Assembly: GCF_028372415.1 (NCBI RefSeq) | Contig: NC_092872.1 | Span: 395,595,853-395,659,852, forward strand | Length of the DNA stretch: 64,000 bases | Reading direction: 5' to 3' | Origin: Notamacropus eugenii | Taxonomy: Eukaryota; Chordata; Mammalia; Diprotodontia; Macropodidae | Shown here: piece by piece, positions 10,491 through 22,566 of the stretch | Layout of the letters: each line of letters begins with the position of its first letter | Position numbering within the stretch: the first letter of the stretch is position 1 | Program-made: the position numbers and the translations under genes | Notes under the pieces: model-generated | Seen by the model: only the letters and a program-made list of their open reading frames with translations | Databases searched by the model: none | Told to the model about the DNA's origin: nothing

Positions 10491-11029
10491 TAATGGGTCC
10501 TCTCAATTGAAAAGGGATGGACGATTGATGTTTTTTCCATTATTATTCAAAATCTCAAAAATTGCCTAAAAACCAGACTCCTTAATATCTTTTCTTCTGT
10601 TCACTAAGCAAAAGGGTTATCCATGTAGAATTTTTTTGCATTCTCTTTAAAGTTATTGAGAGGTATAAATTACAATAAAATCAACTCTTGTTCACAAGTT
10701 TAGAAATTAGCCAGAAGGTTGTCATTGCCTTAGTTTCTCACCTTCAAAATTCTTCAAAATATCATTTCATTAGTATTTCCATCAGAAGGTACAAAAGGAA
10801 ATAGGAATGAGGTAAAAACAAATTACATTTGCCAAGAAAAAGAACAGAAAACAGGAAAGGAAAATAATATAAAGCTATTGACTAAAATGAGATTGCTTTT
10901 TGTCATAGCAAATATAATTTGTCTTGCCTTGTATCATTGTCTGTTAAATAAGTATTTCCCTCCTGTAAATTGCCATCCTTGTATCAATTATGTAATAAAT
11001 TCATTGAATTCAGAATCTGAGAACCAGGA
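10491..11029. other. No recognised feature
   Basis: AT-rich sequence, no frame or repeat assigned. Confidence 0.55.
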
Positions 11030-11225
11030 TTCAAATTCACTCTCTGCCACCCACTAAAAGTCTCCAAAGTTCACCAATACAGCTTCCTCTTTTTACAGAT
11101 GAGGAAACTAAAGAATAGAAAGGGTAAATTACCTGTCCAAGGCTACAAAGGAGGCCTGTTACATGTTTATACCAAAAGTGTCATTTGTGCCCAGGTCTTC
11201 TAACTCTTAACTGTATCATACTGCT
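11030..11225 (-). mobile_element. MIR SINE
   Basis: Reverse-orientation MIR wording: 'tttttacagatgaggaaact' at 11091, then 'ttacctgtccaaggctaca' and a head complement near 'cccaggtcttctaactc'. Ancient and diverged. Confidence 0.7.
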
Positions 11226-11365
11226 GTCCTTTTCTCGTGTTTCTAGTTTATCTTTTTCCTCCATGGTCAATCATTCTCTATTCCCACCAAATACATGTAA
11301 TTTCTGCTTTGCTAACTATTCCCTAAGTGATCTCCTTTGGCTTAAACATATTTTTTTTTTCCCAT

Positions 11366-11603
11366 TTGTTGTTGTTGCGTCTAACTCTTCATGACCCCAT
11401 TCAGGATTTTCGTGGTAGAGACACTGGAATTGTTTGCCATTTCCTTCTACAGCTCATTTTACAGATGAGTAACAGAGGCAAATAAGATTAAATGATTGGC
11501 CTAGGGCCCCATAGCTCATAAGTGTCTGAGGCTAGATTTGATCTCGGGAAGATAAATTTTCCTGACTCCAAGCCCAACACTCTATACTGTGCCACTTGGC
11601 TTC
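11366..11603 (-). mobile_element. Marsupial SINE with BovB/RTE-type tail
   Basis: The plus strand reads 'ttgttgttgcgtctaactc', 'tcatgaccccattcaggatt' and 'actggaattgtttgccattt', the RTE-type tail shared in form with ruminant Bov-tA SINEs. Then come 'tacagatgagtaacagaggc', 'agtgtctgaggctaga' and a head complement 'ctatactgtgccacttggc'. It is full-length or nearly so and moderately diverged. Confidence 0.85.
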
Positions 11604-11629
11604 AGATTACATCTTATTTTGACTGATAA

Positions 11630-11755
11630 TTATCCGTAAAAATATTATATCTGCCTTATTTGATTAGAAGGTCCTTGAGAGAAGGCATTATGTTTTTTTT
11701 TTCACTTTTATATCCCCAAGCACTTTGAATACAGCAGGGAGTTAGTGAATAAACC
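11630..11755 (+). mobile_element. L2 LINE 3' end, short
   Basis: The 'gattagaaggtccttgagag' and 'tatccccaagcactttgaat' blocks, followed by 'agttagtgaataaacca', follow the L2 3' end order. Short and diverged. Confidence 0.55.
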
Positions 11756-11757
11756 AG

Positions 11758-11853
11758 TTGACTCTCTCCCTCTCTCCCTCTCTCCATCTCTCCCTCTCTC
11801 CTTCTCCCTCCCTCCCTCCATCCATCCATCCCTTCCTCTCTCTCCCTTTTCTG
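11758..11853. repeat. (TCCC)n/(TCTC)n pyrimidine tract
   Basis: Tandem 'tctctccc' and 'tccatcca' units on the plus strand; simple repeat. Confidence 0.9.
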
Positions 11854-12079
11854 CCTACAAACTTATTCATGTCTTTGCTATTTTGAAAATGCCTTCATTT
11901 ACTTTTTCATGTGGAGATTTAGCTTTAAAAATCAATGTTCCCAGGATTTAAAGTGAATGAATCAGATGATTCTATTAGATTCTCAAAAAAGCAGCATGGC
12001 ATATGAAATTACATATAACAATTCTCTGATACACGAGCTCTTATTACAACAAAATCTACTCTATTCCTTGGGGCTAGGG

Positions 12080-12960
12080 CATTAGCACCAATACCATGGA
12101 ATATTTAGCAAGGACTTACTGGGAACGGAACAATCTATCAGCTATTGTAAAGAAAAAAAACACAAATTTCCTTCCCTAAAGGAAATTATAGTGAAGAACA
12201 AAGAAAGCATACATACCTTTAATACAAAACTTAAAGGAGGAGTACATTAGAGACTTGCAAAAACAAAGATGAAGTGAGGGCTAATGGGGGGTAGAAAGTT
12301 TTTAATTTGTAAGAGATCAGAGAAGGCTTCACATAGGAGGAAGCAACTGAGTTTGACTTTAAAGTACTGAAACAGGAATTAAGCAAACACAAAGAGAAGA
12401 GAAAACACCCCAGATGTAGTGATCAGCATGAACAAAGGCAAAAAGGAATGGGATGGGGTGAAGGGATATGATCCAGAGGCAGTCAGTAGACCAAATTAAT
12501 TAGAACGTTAATTCATAGAATACAATGAGTTGGGATTAGCAAAGTAGGGGTATGTGCAAAAGGATATGAAGGCTCTTGAATGACAGGAGATGAATATACC
12601 TTTACTAAGAAGTCATAGGATGGCTATTGAAGGTTTCTGAAAGGAGTAATGACACAATTGCCCTTATGTGTAAGATTAAACTGGCAATAATATAAGGAAT
12701 AGATTGGATTGGTGAAGAGAGTAGGAAAAAGAAGACCTGCAAGGAAGCTAGTGGAATATTTCAGATAAGTTTATAGATCTGGGAGAGGTAGAATAGGGAG
12801 AACACAATAACAAATTGTAAGATAGGGAGGAGAAGGAAGAGTCTAGAATTACCACAGAATTGCCTTCTTAAAGACCAAATGAACATGGTGTTACAGATAG
12901 AAACAGTGAAATAAAGTCAGAGACAGCATTAGGGATAAAGGGAATGAGCTTGGTTCTGGA
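12080..12960 (+). mobile_element. Ancient mammal-wide LINE 3' sequence (L2/L3 group)
   Basis: The order of blocks ('agaaggcttcacataggag', 'agcatgaacaaaggc', 'ggctattgaaggtttctg', 'gaaaggagtaatgacac', 'atagatctgggagag') follows a widespread ancient mammalian LINE-like repeat that also appears at 21480-21900, 57295-58030 and 61200-61420. I am not certain of the database family name. No coding capacity remains. Confidence 0.55.
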
Positions 12961-13622
12961 CGTTTTTTTTTTAATTTTGGAGATACTAGTTTAAAAACAA
13001 TGTTCTCTATCAATGAATCAAAGGTTTCTTTTAGACTTTAAGAGAGGCTGCATGATTTATTTGGCCTCAAGGTTAAAGCAAAAACCTGGTTTTGGGTTCA
13101 CAGAAAATTGGTATTTGGGAAACTAGTCCAAAACATGAACTTTATTATTATGTGGTGCAGCAAGCAGAAAAACAAACACATGACAATATAGACAGACTGA
13201 GTTTTGGGCTCTTGAATACAAAAAACCTATCACAGATGGTAAAGTCAAACAAGGTCAGAAGGTGATTATAGAGGTGTCTTTACTAGCACTGAATCAGAAC
13301 TCTGTTGTTTTGCCCATACTTGGATCTGAGTCTCAACCCTGGATGGCAATCTTAGGGCATGGAGGAGCACTAGAATTGCCTAGTGTGAGGCAGCAGTGGA
13401 GGGGTAGTCTTATCATAGGTCTAGGGCAGAAAAGAGTGTTTGTGGTGTCTCACAGAACAAAGCAAATTCCATCTTGGAAAAACTGAAAACTTAAAGGTCC
13501 CTAGAAGTACCTCTGAAATCAGCTTCATAAAACCCCTGAAGGTTGGAACAGTTTGCCCTCCAGACTGGAAGCAGAACCAACCTTAACAAAAAGTTAAGAA
13601 AGCCAAGTAATAGGCTGGGAAA

Positions 13623-14253
13623 ATGAGAGAAGAGTGGGAAAAAACTTCGGACTATAGAAACTTACTTTGGTAAGAAGGAAAATGAAAGCATATTCAGAAG
13701 ACAACAATGTTAAAGCTCCTACATCCAAAGCCTCTGAGAAAAATATGAGGACAATTGGTCTGCCAGAAAGCCATGATGAAAAAAGAGTTGGGACAATATC
13801 ATCCAAGAAATCATCAAGGAAAATTGCCCAGAAGTCCTAGATTCAGAGGGCATAATAGTCATCAAAAGAATCCACTGTTCACCTCCTGAAAGGGATTCCA
13901 AACTAAAAAGATGAAAGAATATCGTTGCCAAATTCCAGAACTATCAAGTGAAGGAAAAAATACTACAGGCAGCCAGAAAGAAACCATTCAAATGTTGAGG
14001 AGTTACAGTCAGGATCACAAAGGACCTTGCAGCTTCTTCATTAAAACATCAATGGAATTGGAACATGGTATTCCGTAGGGCAAAGAACCTGGGACTACAA
14101 CCAAGGAACAACTGCCTAGCAAAACTGAGCTTAATGTTTCAGGCATGGAGATGGACATTTGAAGAAACAATGGATTACCAGACCTTCCTGATAAAAATAT
14201 CAGAACTCAATAGAAAATTTGATCCTCAAACACAGATCTCAAGAAAGGCATAA
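13623..14253 (+). pseudogene. L1 ORF1 remnant (internal deletion)
   Basis: L1 ORF1 encodes the trimeric RNA-binding chaperone of the retrotransposon RNP. The ATG at 13623 begins the N-terminal segment, but the frame is broken within about 40 bases. After 'aagaaaaatatga'-type wording near 13737 the sequence jumps straight to 'IGLPESHDEK', so the coiled coil and the front of the RRM are missing. The RNA-binding C-terminal part follows: 'HRSPPERDSK'-like, 'KFQNYQVKEKILQAARKK', 'ITKDLAAS'. The final piece, from 14065 to the stop at 14251-14253, is open and contains 'NNCLAKLSLMF', the equivalent of the YPAKL motif. Several stops and frameshifts lie upstream. Confidence 0.8.
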
Positions 14254-14864
14254 AAAGGTAAACAGGGGAAAAAAAAAACAACTTGTTACTCATCATGGGC
14301 AAACTGTTTACATCCCTATAAGGGAAGATGATACTTGTCAATCTTGAGAATTGTATATTTATTATGAAATAGGAAAGGGATATACACAGATAGATGGAGT
14401 AGGTTTAAAGTAAATGATATGATAAAAATGTGATTTACGGTGCAAAGGAACTGTAACAGGAGATGTAAAAAGGAAGACGCAAAAAATGGTAAATTACATC
14501 ATAAGGAAGAGGTACAAAATTTTATTACAGTAGATAGAAAGAGAGGAGCAAGATGAGCATTGTTTGAGAGGTACTCTCATCTGGTTTGGTTCAAGGAGGG
14601 AATGGCAAACTTAAATAAGTATATAAATATAGCTAGCTCTATAGGCAATAAGAGGGGAAGGGGGAAAGAAACAGGAGGGGAGGCTAAAAGGAAGGGAAGA
14701 AGTAGTAAGGGTAAAGGGGAGTAAAAGGGAGGGGGACTGAAAGAAGGAAGGGAAGGCTGTGGGAGGCAGTGGTCAAAAATTAAAACTCTGTTGTGGAGGG
14801 GAAGGGAGAAGGGAGAACTAAAAGCACAAAATGTGGGAAAAAGGATGAAGGGAAAGACAAAGAT
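14254..14864 (+). other. L1 inter-ORF spacer
   Basis: Purine-rich spacer ('aagagggg', 'gggaagg' runs at 14640-14830) between the ORF1 and ORF2 remnants. It creates a 177-codon open frame on the opposite strand (14577-15110), which is a composition artefact. Confidence 0.7.
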
Positions 14865-17800
14865 AGTTATCGTAACTGTGAATGTGCATGGGATGAACTC
14901 TCCCATAAAATGGAGATGAATAGCAGAATGGATTAAAAACTGTAATCCAACAATATGCTGTTTACAAGAAACGCATTTGAAATGGGGAGATACACACAGG
15001 ATAAAGGTAGAAGGTTGGAGCAGAATATATTGTGCTTCATCTGATGGAAAAAAAGCAGCAGTAGAAATCATAACCTTAGACAAAGTAAAAGCAGAAACAG
15101 ATCTAATCAAAAGAGGTGAGGAAGGAAACTATATCCTGCTAAAAGGCACCATAGACAATAAACAGTATCATTACTAAACATATATATTCCAAGTGGTATA
15201 GAGTCCAGATTTTTAGAGGATAAGTTAAAGGAGTTACAGGAAGAATTAGACGGCAAAATTATGCTAGTGGCAGACTTGAACCTTCCCCTCTCTGAGCTTG
15301 ATAAATATAACCTTAAAATAAACAATAAAGAAGTTAAGGAGGTAAATAAAAGTCTGGATAAAGTAGATATGATAGATCTCTGGAGAAAATTGCATGGGGA
15401 TAGAAAGGAATATACCTTTTTCTCAGCAGTACATGGCACTTATACAAAAACTGACCATGTACTAGGGCATAAAAATCTCACAATCCAGTGGAGAAAGGCA
15501 GAGATAGTCAAGACATCCATCTCAGACCACAATGTAAATAAAAAAATTACATGTAATAAAAGGTCATGGAAAGATAGACCAAAAATTAATGGGAAACTAA
15601 ATAATCTAGTCCTAAAGAAGGAGTGCATTAAACAATAAATTATAGAAACAATCAACAACTTCATTCAAGAGAATGACAATAATGAGACAAGCTACCAAAT
15701 CTACGGGATACTTACTGCAAAAGCAGTTCTTTGGGGAAGCTTTATATCTTTGAATGTCTACATGAATAAAATAGAGAAAGAGGAGATCAGTGAATTGGGC
15801 ATGCAGCTGAAAAAGGTAGCAAAACAACAAATTGAAAATCCCCAAGTAAATACCAACTTTGAAATACTGAAAACCAAAGGAGAGATTAATAAAATTGAAA
15901 TTAAGAAAACTATTGAACTAATAAATAAAACTGCATTGGTTTTATGAAATAAACCAATAAAATTGTAAACCTTTGTTCAATTTGACTAAAAAAAAGGAAA
16001 AAAACAACTAAATTACCAATAGCAAAAATTAAAAGGGTGAACTCACCTCCAATGAGGAGGAAATTAAAACCATAATTAGCAATTACTTTGCCCAACTGCA
16101 TGCCCATAAATTAGATGATCTAAATGAGATGGATGATTATTTTTAAAAATATAAATTTCCCAGATTAACAGAAGAGGAAGTTGAATACTTAAATAACCTC
16201 ATCTCAGAAAAAGAAACTGAAGGAGTCATCAATGAACTCCCTAGGACAAACTCTCCAGGACTTATAAGTTGGATTTACAAGCAAACTCTATCAAACATTT
16301 AAAGAACAGTTAATCCCAATATTACATAGAATATTTGGAAAAATTGGGGAAGAAAAAGTCCTCCCAAATTCTTTTTATGATACAAATATTATTTGATACC
16401 TAAACCAAGAGGAGACAAAACAGGGAATGAAAATTGTAGACCAATTTCTCTAATGAATACAGATGCAAAAATTTTGAATGAGATTTTAGTAAAAAGAATA
16501 GAGCAAATTATCATTAGAGCAATACATTATGATGAGGTAGGATTTATACCAGGAATGCAGGGCTGGTTCAAAATTAGGAAAACAATTACCGTTATTGATC
16601 ATATCAACAACAAAACTAACAAAACCACATGATTATCTCAATAGATGCAGAAAAAGATTTTGACAAAGTACAGCACCCATTCCTGCTGAAAACACTGGAG
16701 AATATAGGAATAAATGGAATTTTCCATAAAATAACAAGCAGCATCTACCTAAAAACTTCAGCAAGCATGATAGCCAATGGAGATAAGCTAGATGCATTTC
16801 CAATAACATCAAGGGTGAATAAAAATGTCCATTATCATCACTATTATTCAATGTGGTACTAGAAATATTAGCTGTAACAATAAGAGAAGAAAAAGAAATT
16901 GAAGGAATTAGAACAGGCAAAGAAGTAACTAAGTTATCACTCTTTGCAAATGATATGATGATATACATAGAGAATCCCAGAGATTCAAGTAAGAAACTAC
17001 TTGAAATAATAAACAACTTTGGCAAAGCTGCAGGTTACCAAATAAACTCACACAAATCTTCTGCATTTTTTATATTACTAACAAAGCCCCAAAGCAAGAG
17101 ATATAAAGAGAAATCCCATTTAAAGATAGGGTAGGCACTACAAAGTATTTGGGAGTCTACCTGCCAAAACAAATCCAGGGATTATATGCACAAAATTACA
17201 AAACAATTTTTGCACAAATAAATCAGATCTAAGTAAGTGGAATAACATCAGTTGCTCCTGGTTAGACCAAGCCGATATAATAAAAATGACAATTCTACCT
17301 AAATTAATTTGCTTCTTCAGTGCCATACCAATCAAACTCTCAGATAATTATTTTCTAGAGCTAGAAAAAACAATATCAAAATTTATCCGGAAGAACAAAA
17401 GCTCCAGAGTATTAAAGGAACTAATGAAAAAAATGCTAGGGAATGTGGTCTAGCTCTACCAGATCTCAAATTATATTATAAAGTGGGAATTTTCAAAACC
17501 ACTTGGTACTGCCTAAGAAACAGAAGGGTAGACCAGTAGAATAAGTTAGGAACTCAAGACACAGTAATCAACGAATATAGCGATGTACTGCTTGACAAAC
17601 CCAAGGACCCCAGCTTCTGGGATAAGAACTTAGTGTTTGACAAAAATTGCTGGGAAAACTGGGTAACAGTGTGGTGGAAACTAGTCATAGACCAATGCCT
17701 GACACAAGAATAAACTCCAAATGGGTACAATAATCTAGGTATAAAGATTGATACTATAAACAAATTAGTGGTGCAAGGAATATTGTATTTATCAAATTTA

Positions 17801-18640
17801 TGGAGAAGGGAAGAATTTTTGACTAAAGAAGAGATAGAAAATATTATGAAGTGCAAAATGGTCAATTTTGATTACATTAAACTAAAAAGTTTTTGCACAA
17901 CCAAACCCAATGAAACCCAACATTAGGAAGGAAACAGAAAACTGGGAAAGAATTTTTGCAACTAGTGTCTGTGATAAAGGTCTCATTTCTAAAACGTATA
18001 GAGAACTGAGTCAAGTGTACAAGAATACAAATCATTCCCAAATTGATAAATGGTCAAAGGATATGAACATGTAGTTTTCAGAGGAAGAAATTAAAGCTAT
18101 CTATAGTCATATGAAAAAATGCTTTAAATCACTATTGATTAGAGAAAACAAATCAAAACAACTATGAGATACCACATCATGCCTATCAGATTGACTAACA
18201 TGATATAATAGAAAGATGATAAATGTTGGAGAATATGTGGGAGAGTTGGAACACTAATGCATTGTTGGTGGAACTGTGAGCTGATCTAACCATTCTGGAG
18301 AGCACTTTGGAGCTATGCCCAAGGAGCTACAAAGATGTACATACCCTTTCACCCAGAAATACGGCTTCTAGGACTGTATCCCCAAGACATCATAAAAATG
18401 GGAACGTGTCCTACACATACAAAAATATTTATAGCAACTCTCTTTGTGGTGGCCAAAAACTGGAAATCAAGGGAATGCCCGTCAATTCGGGAATTGCTAT
18501 ATAAGTTGTGGTATATGAATGTAATGGAATGCTATTGTGTTTAAGAAATAATGAAGAGGAAATCTTCAGAGAGGCCTAGAAATACTTATATTAACTGATG
18601 CTGAGCAAAAGGAGAAGAACCAGGAGATCTTTGTATGTAG
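14865..18640 (+). pseudogene. L1 ORF2 remnant (endonuclease and reverse transcriptase)
   Basis: ORF2 encodes the endonuclease and reverse transcriptase that copy L1 RNA at the target site. Endonuclease motifs can be read in pieces: 'NVHGMNSP' (about 14880), 'CCLQETHLKWGDTHR' (about 14955-15000), 'VADLNLPLSELDK' (about 15268-15305) and 'ISDHN' (about 15520). Reverse-transcriptase pieces include '[15 protein letters not shown]' (16437 on), '[20 protein letters not shown]' (16632 on) and '[13 protein letters not shown]' (about 16940-16980). In the last, the catalytic FADD has become FAND. The C-terminal 'SKSFCTTK'-like part is at about 17885. Many stops and frameshifts separate these pieces, so no protein is expected. 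Confidence 0.85.
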
Positions 18641-19034
18641 CAACAACCACAGTGTGCAAGGAATTTTTCTGGTAGACTTAGTACTTCATTGCAATGCAAG
18701 GACTTAAGTAATTCCCAGTGGTTTCTTAAGGCCTTCCACATCCAGGGAAAGAACTATGGAATTTGACCACAGAATGAAGGTGGTCATTTTCTTTTGTATT
18801 ATGTTTTGGTTTGTTTTATGATTTCTCCCATTCATTTTAATTCTTCCATGCAACATGACTAAGGTGAAAATGTATTTAATAGGAATGTATGTGTAGAACC
18901 TTTATAAAACTGTATACTGTCTGAAGGAGGGAGTGGGGAGGTGGAGAAGAAGAGGAGGAAGGAGGGGAAAAATCTAAGATATATGGAAGTGATTGCAGAA
19001 CACTGAAAGCAAATAAAATGATTTAAAAAAAAGA

Positions 19035-20948
19035 AAAATAAGACTTGGTCTCAGACCATAGAAAAACTCAAAAAGGATTTTGAAAATTAAGTAAGAAAAG
19101 TAGAGATAAAAATGAGAAGAAAAATGAGAGTGATACAAGAAAATCATGAAAAGTGAGACCACAGCTTATTAAAGGAGACCCAAAAAATATTGAGGTCAGT
19201 AACAACTTAAAAAGCAGACTCGGCCAAATAGAGAGATCCAAAAAACCTATGAGGAAAATACTTCAAAAAGTAGAGTTAGCCAAATCTAAAAGGAGGTCTA
19301 AAAATTCACTGTGAAAAATAATTAAAATTGGAATGGAACGAAGGGAAGATAAGGCCTTTAAGAGAAAATGAAATCATAAAGCAAAACCCAAAACATGAAA
19401 AAACAAATAGAAGACAATTTGAAATAACTCAGTGGTAAAATAACTGATCTGAAAACTAGATCTAGAAGAAATAATTTTAAAATTATTGTGCTACCTGAAA
19501 GCCATGATCAAAAAAAGAGCCTAGAAATCATCTTTCAAAAAATTATCAAGGAAAATTGCCCTGATGTTCTAGAAGCAGAGGATAAAATAGGAATTGAAAT
19601 AATCCATGATCACCTCCTGAAAAAGCTCCCAAAATGAAAACTTCCAGGAATATTATAGACAAATCTAAGTGTTCTCAGGTCACGATGAAAATATTGCAAT
19701 CAGCCAAAAGGAAACAATTCAATTATCCTGGAGCCACAATTAGGATAACTTAAGGCGTATCAGCTTTTGCATTAAAAGATCAGAAGCCTTGGAATAATAT
19801 TTCAGAGGGCAAAGGAGCTAGGCTTACAACCAAGAATCACTATCTAACAAACCTGAGTATAATCCATGAGGGAAAAAAAAATTGACATTCAGTGAGATAG
19901 AGGAATTTCAAGCATTCTTGAGAAACGACAAGAAATAAATAGAAATTTTGACTCAAGAGAAGCATGAAAAGGTAGCCAGGAATGAGAAATCATAAAGGAT
20001 TTACTAAAGTTAAATTGTTTACATTACTACATGGAAAGATGATATTTGTAACCTGAAGGACCTTTCTCACTATTAGTCAGAAGGAATATATCTATAACTA
20101 TCTATAAACCCACACATATGTATGTATGTATACATACACACACATGCATGTTTACATACACTTATATATGCATATCTATGTTTATATGTGTATATATACA
20201 CACATACAAATTTATGTGTGTTTGTCTATTTGTGTGTTTATAAATATACATACACACATGTATGTGTGTGTGTATTTTTATATACAGAGGTCACAGATGT
20301 GAGTTGAATATGAAGGAATAATGTCTAAAACTAAAATTAAGGGGTGAGAGAACAATGTACTGGGAGAAAGAAAGTGAGAGGTAGAAAGGGATAGATTATC
20401 TCATATAATAGAGGTAAGAAAAACCTTTTACAGTGGAGGAGGAGAGGGTGTAAGTGAGGAAGAATGAGTGGACCTTACTCTCATTAGAGTTAGCCCAAAT
20501 TGGGAATTACTTACACACTCAATTGGGTATGGAAATCTTTCTTACCCTACAGGAAACTAGACTGGAAGGGGAAAAGAGGAAGGGGTGATAGAAGGGAGGG
20601 AAAATTGGGCGAAAGGGTAGTAAGGAGAAAAATACTTTTGGGGAGAAACAGGTTAACAGAAGAGAATACAATACAAGAATACAATAAATGAGAGAATAGG
20701 ATGGAATAGAATAGAATGTTAGTCTTTAATCACATGACAATTATGGAAACGTTTTGTATGACTGCACATGTATAAACTATATCTCATTACTTGCCTTCTC
20801 AATGGGGGTAGGGGGCCAGGAGGAAGGAATGTTAAGATTCTTTTACACGTAATTGGGGAAAATAAAATACTAAACCAAATGAAAAAAATATTTGATAAAC
20901 CAATGTTACCAAAATTAAAAAAAAACTTCAGTAATAATTTCTGCCTAT

Positions 20949-20950
<2 letters not shown>
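19035..20950 (+). mobile_element. HAL1-like (ORF1-only L1-derived) retroelement, copy 1
   Basis: ORF1 wording starts abruptly ('acttggtctcagaccatag', equivalent of 'NWSQ.ME', at 19035). It runs through the coiled-coil region, 'VLPESHDQKKSLEIIFQKII' (about 19485-19550) and the C-terminal RNA-binding part to about 19970. Instead of ORF2 there is a spacer holding a (TATG)n-type microsatellite (20107-20280), then a purine-rich 3' region ending in 'ggggaaaataaaatac' and an A-rich segment near 20895. An L1-derived element that keeps ORF1 but lacks ORF2 fits the HAL1 class, which must use ORF2 from L1. Stops and frameshifts break ORF1. Related copies are at 35565-37425 and 62856-64000. Confidence 0.65.
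20107..20280. repeat. (TATG/CATA)n microsatellite inside HAL1-like copy 1
   Basis: Alternating 'tatgtatg', 'catacata' and 'tgtgtgtg' units. It occupies the spacer after ORF1, the same place as the microsatellites at 36349-36500 and 63750-63925 in the other two HAL1-like copies. Confidence 0.85.

Positions 20951-20951
<1 letters not shown>

Positions 20952-20992
<41 letters not shown>
20952..20992. repeat. (CA)n microsatellite
   Basis: About 20 uninterrupted CA dinucleotides just downstream of the HAL1-like copy 1 tail. Confidence 0.95.
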
Positions 20993-20993
<1 letters not shown>

Positions 20994-21479
20994 TGCTTAA
21001 ACTGGGGTTTAAGCAACAAAGTTTTATGCCCTAAAAATGGCCTTGTTTGAGAACAGGTAATAAACACTTTGTGTGTGAGGGACACTGTGTCAATCTTATT
21101 CATTCCTATATATTTAACTACTGTTCACTGCAAATGACTCCAAAATATTTTTTCTCTAATCGCAATTTCTCATAGAATTACTAGAATTTCCTTTTAAACT
21201 GTCTATAGAAACTTCTACCTGGATGTCCTATTGTTTCTTCAAAAAGTCAGTAGCTTTGTTTCTTTCATAGTTAGCACTATCCTTATAATAGCAACATCAA
21301 ATAATTTATTTCAAAACTCACAGTTATCACAAAGCATGACAGCTAATGAAATGGTGCATAACAATTAGAAAGGGCCTACTATGAGCAGAACACAGAACCA
21401 ACTTTGTGAAAGATACAAAATTCTGGCTTTCTGTTTAACCTATTAATAGAATACTCAGATGGAAGTTTCTATAGATAAT
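20993..21479. other. No recognised feature
   Basis: AT-rich sequence, no frame or named repeat. Confidence 0.55.
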
Positions 21480-21900
21480 TAGAGAAAATGAATGAGGTCG
21501 CCAAAGGTGAGAGTATGAAAAGGAGACAAAAGGGACAGGTCCTTGGATAATATCCTCATTAAAGTTTGATAGGAAGAAAAGGAGGAGGAAAAATAAGTAA
21601 TATGTTGTCTCTGAAACTAGTAAAACATGTTGGCCAATGTATCAAGATTCAGAGGTCAATGAGAATGAAGAACAATAAAAGGCCTGTGGATATGGTGATT
21701 AGATCATTGAAGACTTTAGAGAAAACAGATTTAGTTGAGTGTCAGGTAATTTTATAAGGGGTTTTAGAAAAGTCAGGACAGTGATGAAGTGGAGGAAATG
21801 GATGTAAATAACTTTTCCAAGATTTTTATCAGTCAGGGCAAAAGTTAGCAGAATGAAGATTAAGAATGGAGTATATAATGGATATCATTTCTTATAACTT
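21480..21900 (+). mobile_element. Ancient mammal-wide LINE 3' sequence (L2/L3 group)
   Basis: The blocks 'gtggatatggtgattagatc', 'ttgaagactttagagaaaac' and 'aacttttccaagatttttat' follow the order of the widespread ancient LINE-like repeat also seen at 12080-12960. Coding capacity is gone. Confidence 0.5.
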
Positions 21901-22245
21901 TTCTGTTTATTATTTTTCTATATGACGTATTTTATTTTATACTTATGTATTAACTAATACATAACTTATAGCATATCCCACAACTTCTTATGGGTTTGTA
22001 GTCTTAAGGATATGCTAATCATTTTAAAGATAAAGACTGGAGAGAAATATACAAAAATATGTAACTTTGCATATGTAATGTTAATTATGTTAATGAGAGC
22101 TAAAAATCTTCCCCACCCATTAATGGTTCTGCCCATTAAGAGAATTTTGACTAGGGTTGATTTCTTTCAGAGGAATGCTCACACCTTTCATTAATTTCTA
22201 ATGAGACACTGGTTCTCAAGGTTTGTGATGTCCTGTGGCTTGGAA

Positions 22246-22248
<3 letters not shown>

Positions 22249-22282
<34 letters not shown>
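22249..22282. repeat. (TG)n microsatellite
   Basis: About 16 TG dinucleotides. Confidence 0.95.
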
Positions 22283-22286
<4 letters not shown>

Positions 22287-22344
22287 ACATATATATTTGT
22301 CAGACAGTCAGATTTCTCTTTATCTGTGATATATGTATTGCTTG

Positions 22345-22566
22345 TGGTCAGACAGCTGGAAACCCTGTCTGTTGGTCTTTATTTCTCTATTTATATTTTC
22401 TCTGAAGTTCAGGGTGCTGACTTTTTCCCATGAACTAAGTGAATGATATATGTACTTGATTAAAGTAGATTGTTGATCAGTCAAAATTTGTTTTCCTGTT
22501 AGAAAAGCAGAACTAAGAACCTGTACAACAGGCACTCCTATGTATTCCAGGGTCCTTGCTGTTACA
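22345..22566 (+). mobile_element. LTR family A, partial second copy
   Basis: About 220 bases align with the 3' part of the LTR at 1490-2101: 'agttcagggtgctgact', 'gaatgatatatgtacttg', 'agaacctgtacaacaggc' and the end 'tgctgttaca' at 22566. The duplicated U3 part seen in the first copy is not recognisable, so this copy is 5'-truncated or decayed. It abuts an L1 ORF2 start at 22569. Confidence 0.7.

Larger units (their letters stand above)
13050..19034 (+). mobile_element. Near-full-length dead L1 (about 6 kb)
   Basis: All parts of a marsupial L1 are present in order: 5'UTR (about 13050-13620, with 'ttggatctgagtctcaac' and 'ggaggagcactag'), ORF1 with an internal deletion (13623-14253), inter-ORF spacer (14254-14860), ORF2 with endonuclease, reverse transcriptase and C-terminal parts (about 14865-18640), and 3'UTR ending in an A-rich tail (19010-19034). 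Multiple stops and frameshifts inactivate both frames. The 5' boundary is approximate. A HAL1-like element follows without a gap at 19035. Confidence 0.85.

Noticed and set aside
10231..10569. 112-codon plus-strand open frame
   Set aside because: It lies on a T/C-rich tract and is almost entirely S, F, L and P; no domain and no conservation evidence.
14577..15110. 177-codon minus-strand open frame
   Set aside because: Antisense to the L1 spacer and the start of ORF2; its proline/leucine/phenylalanine content mirrors the purine-rich spacer.
15107..15439. 110-codon minus-strand open frame
   Set aside because: Antisense to the endonuclease region of L1 ORF2.
16633..17025. 130-codon minus-strand open frame
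   Set aside because: Antisense to the reverse-transcriptase region of L1 ORF2.
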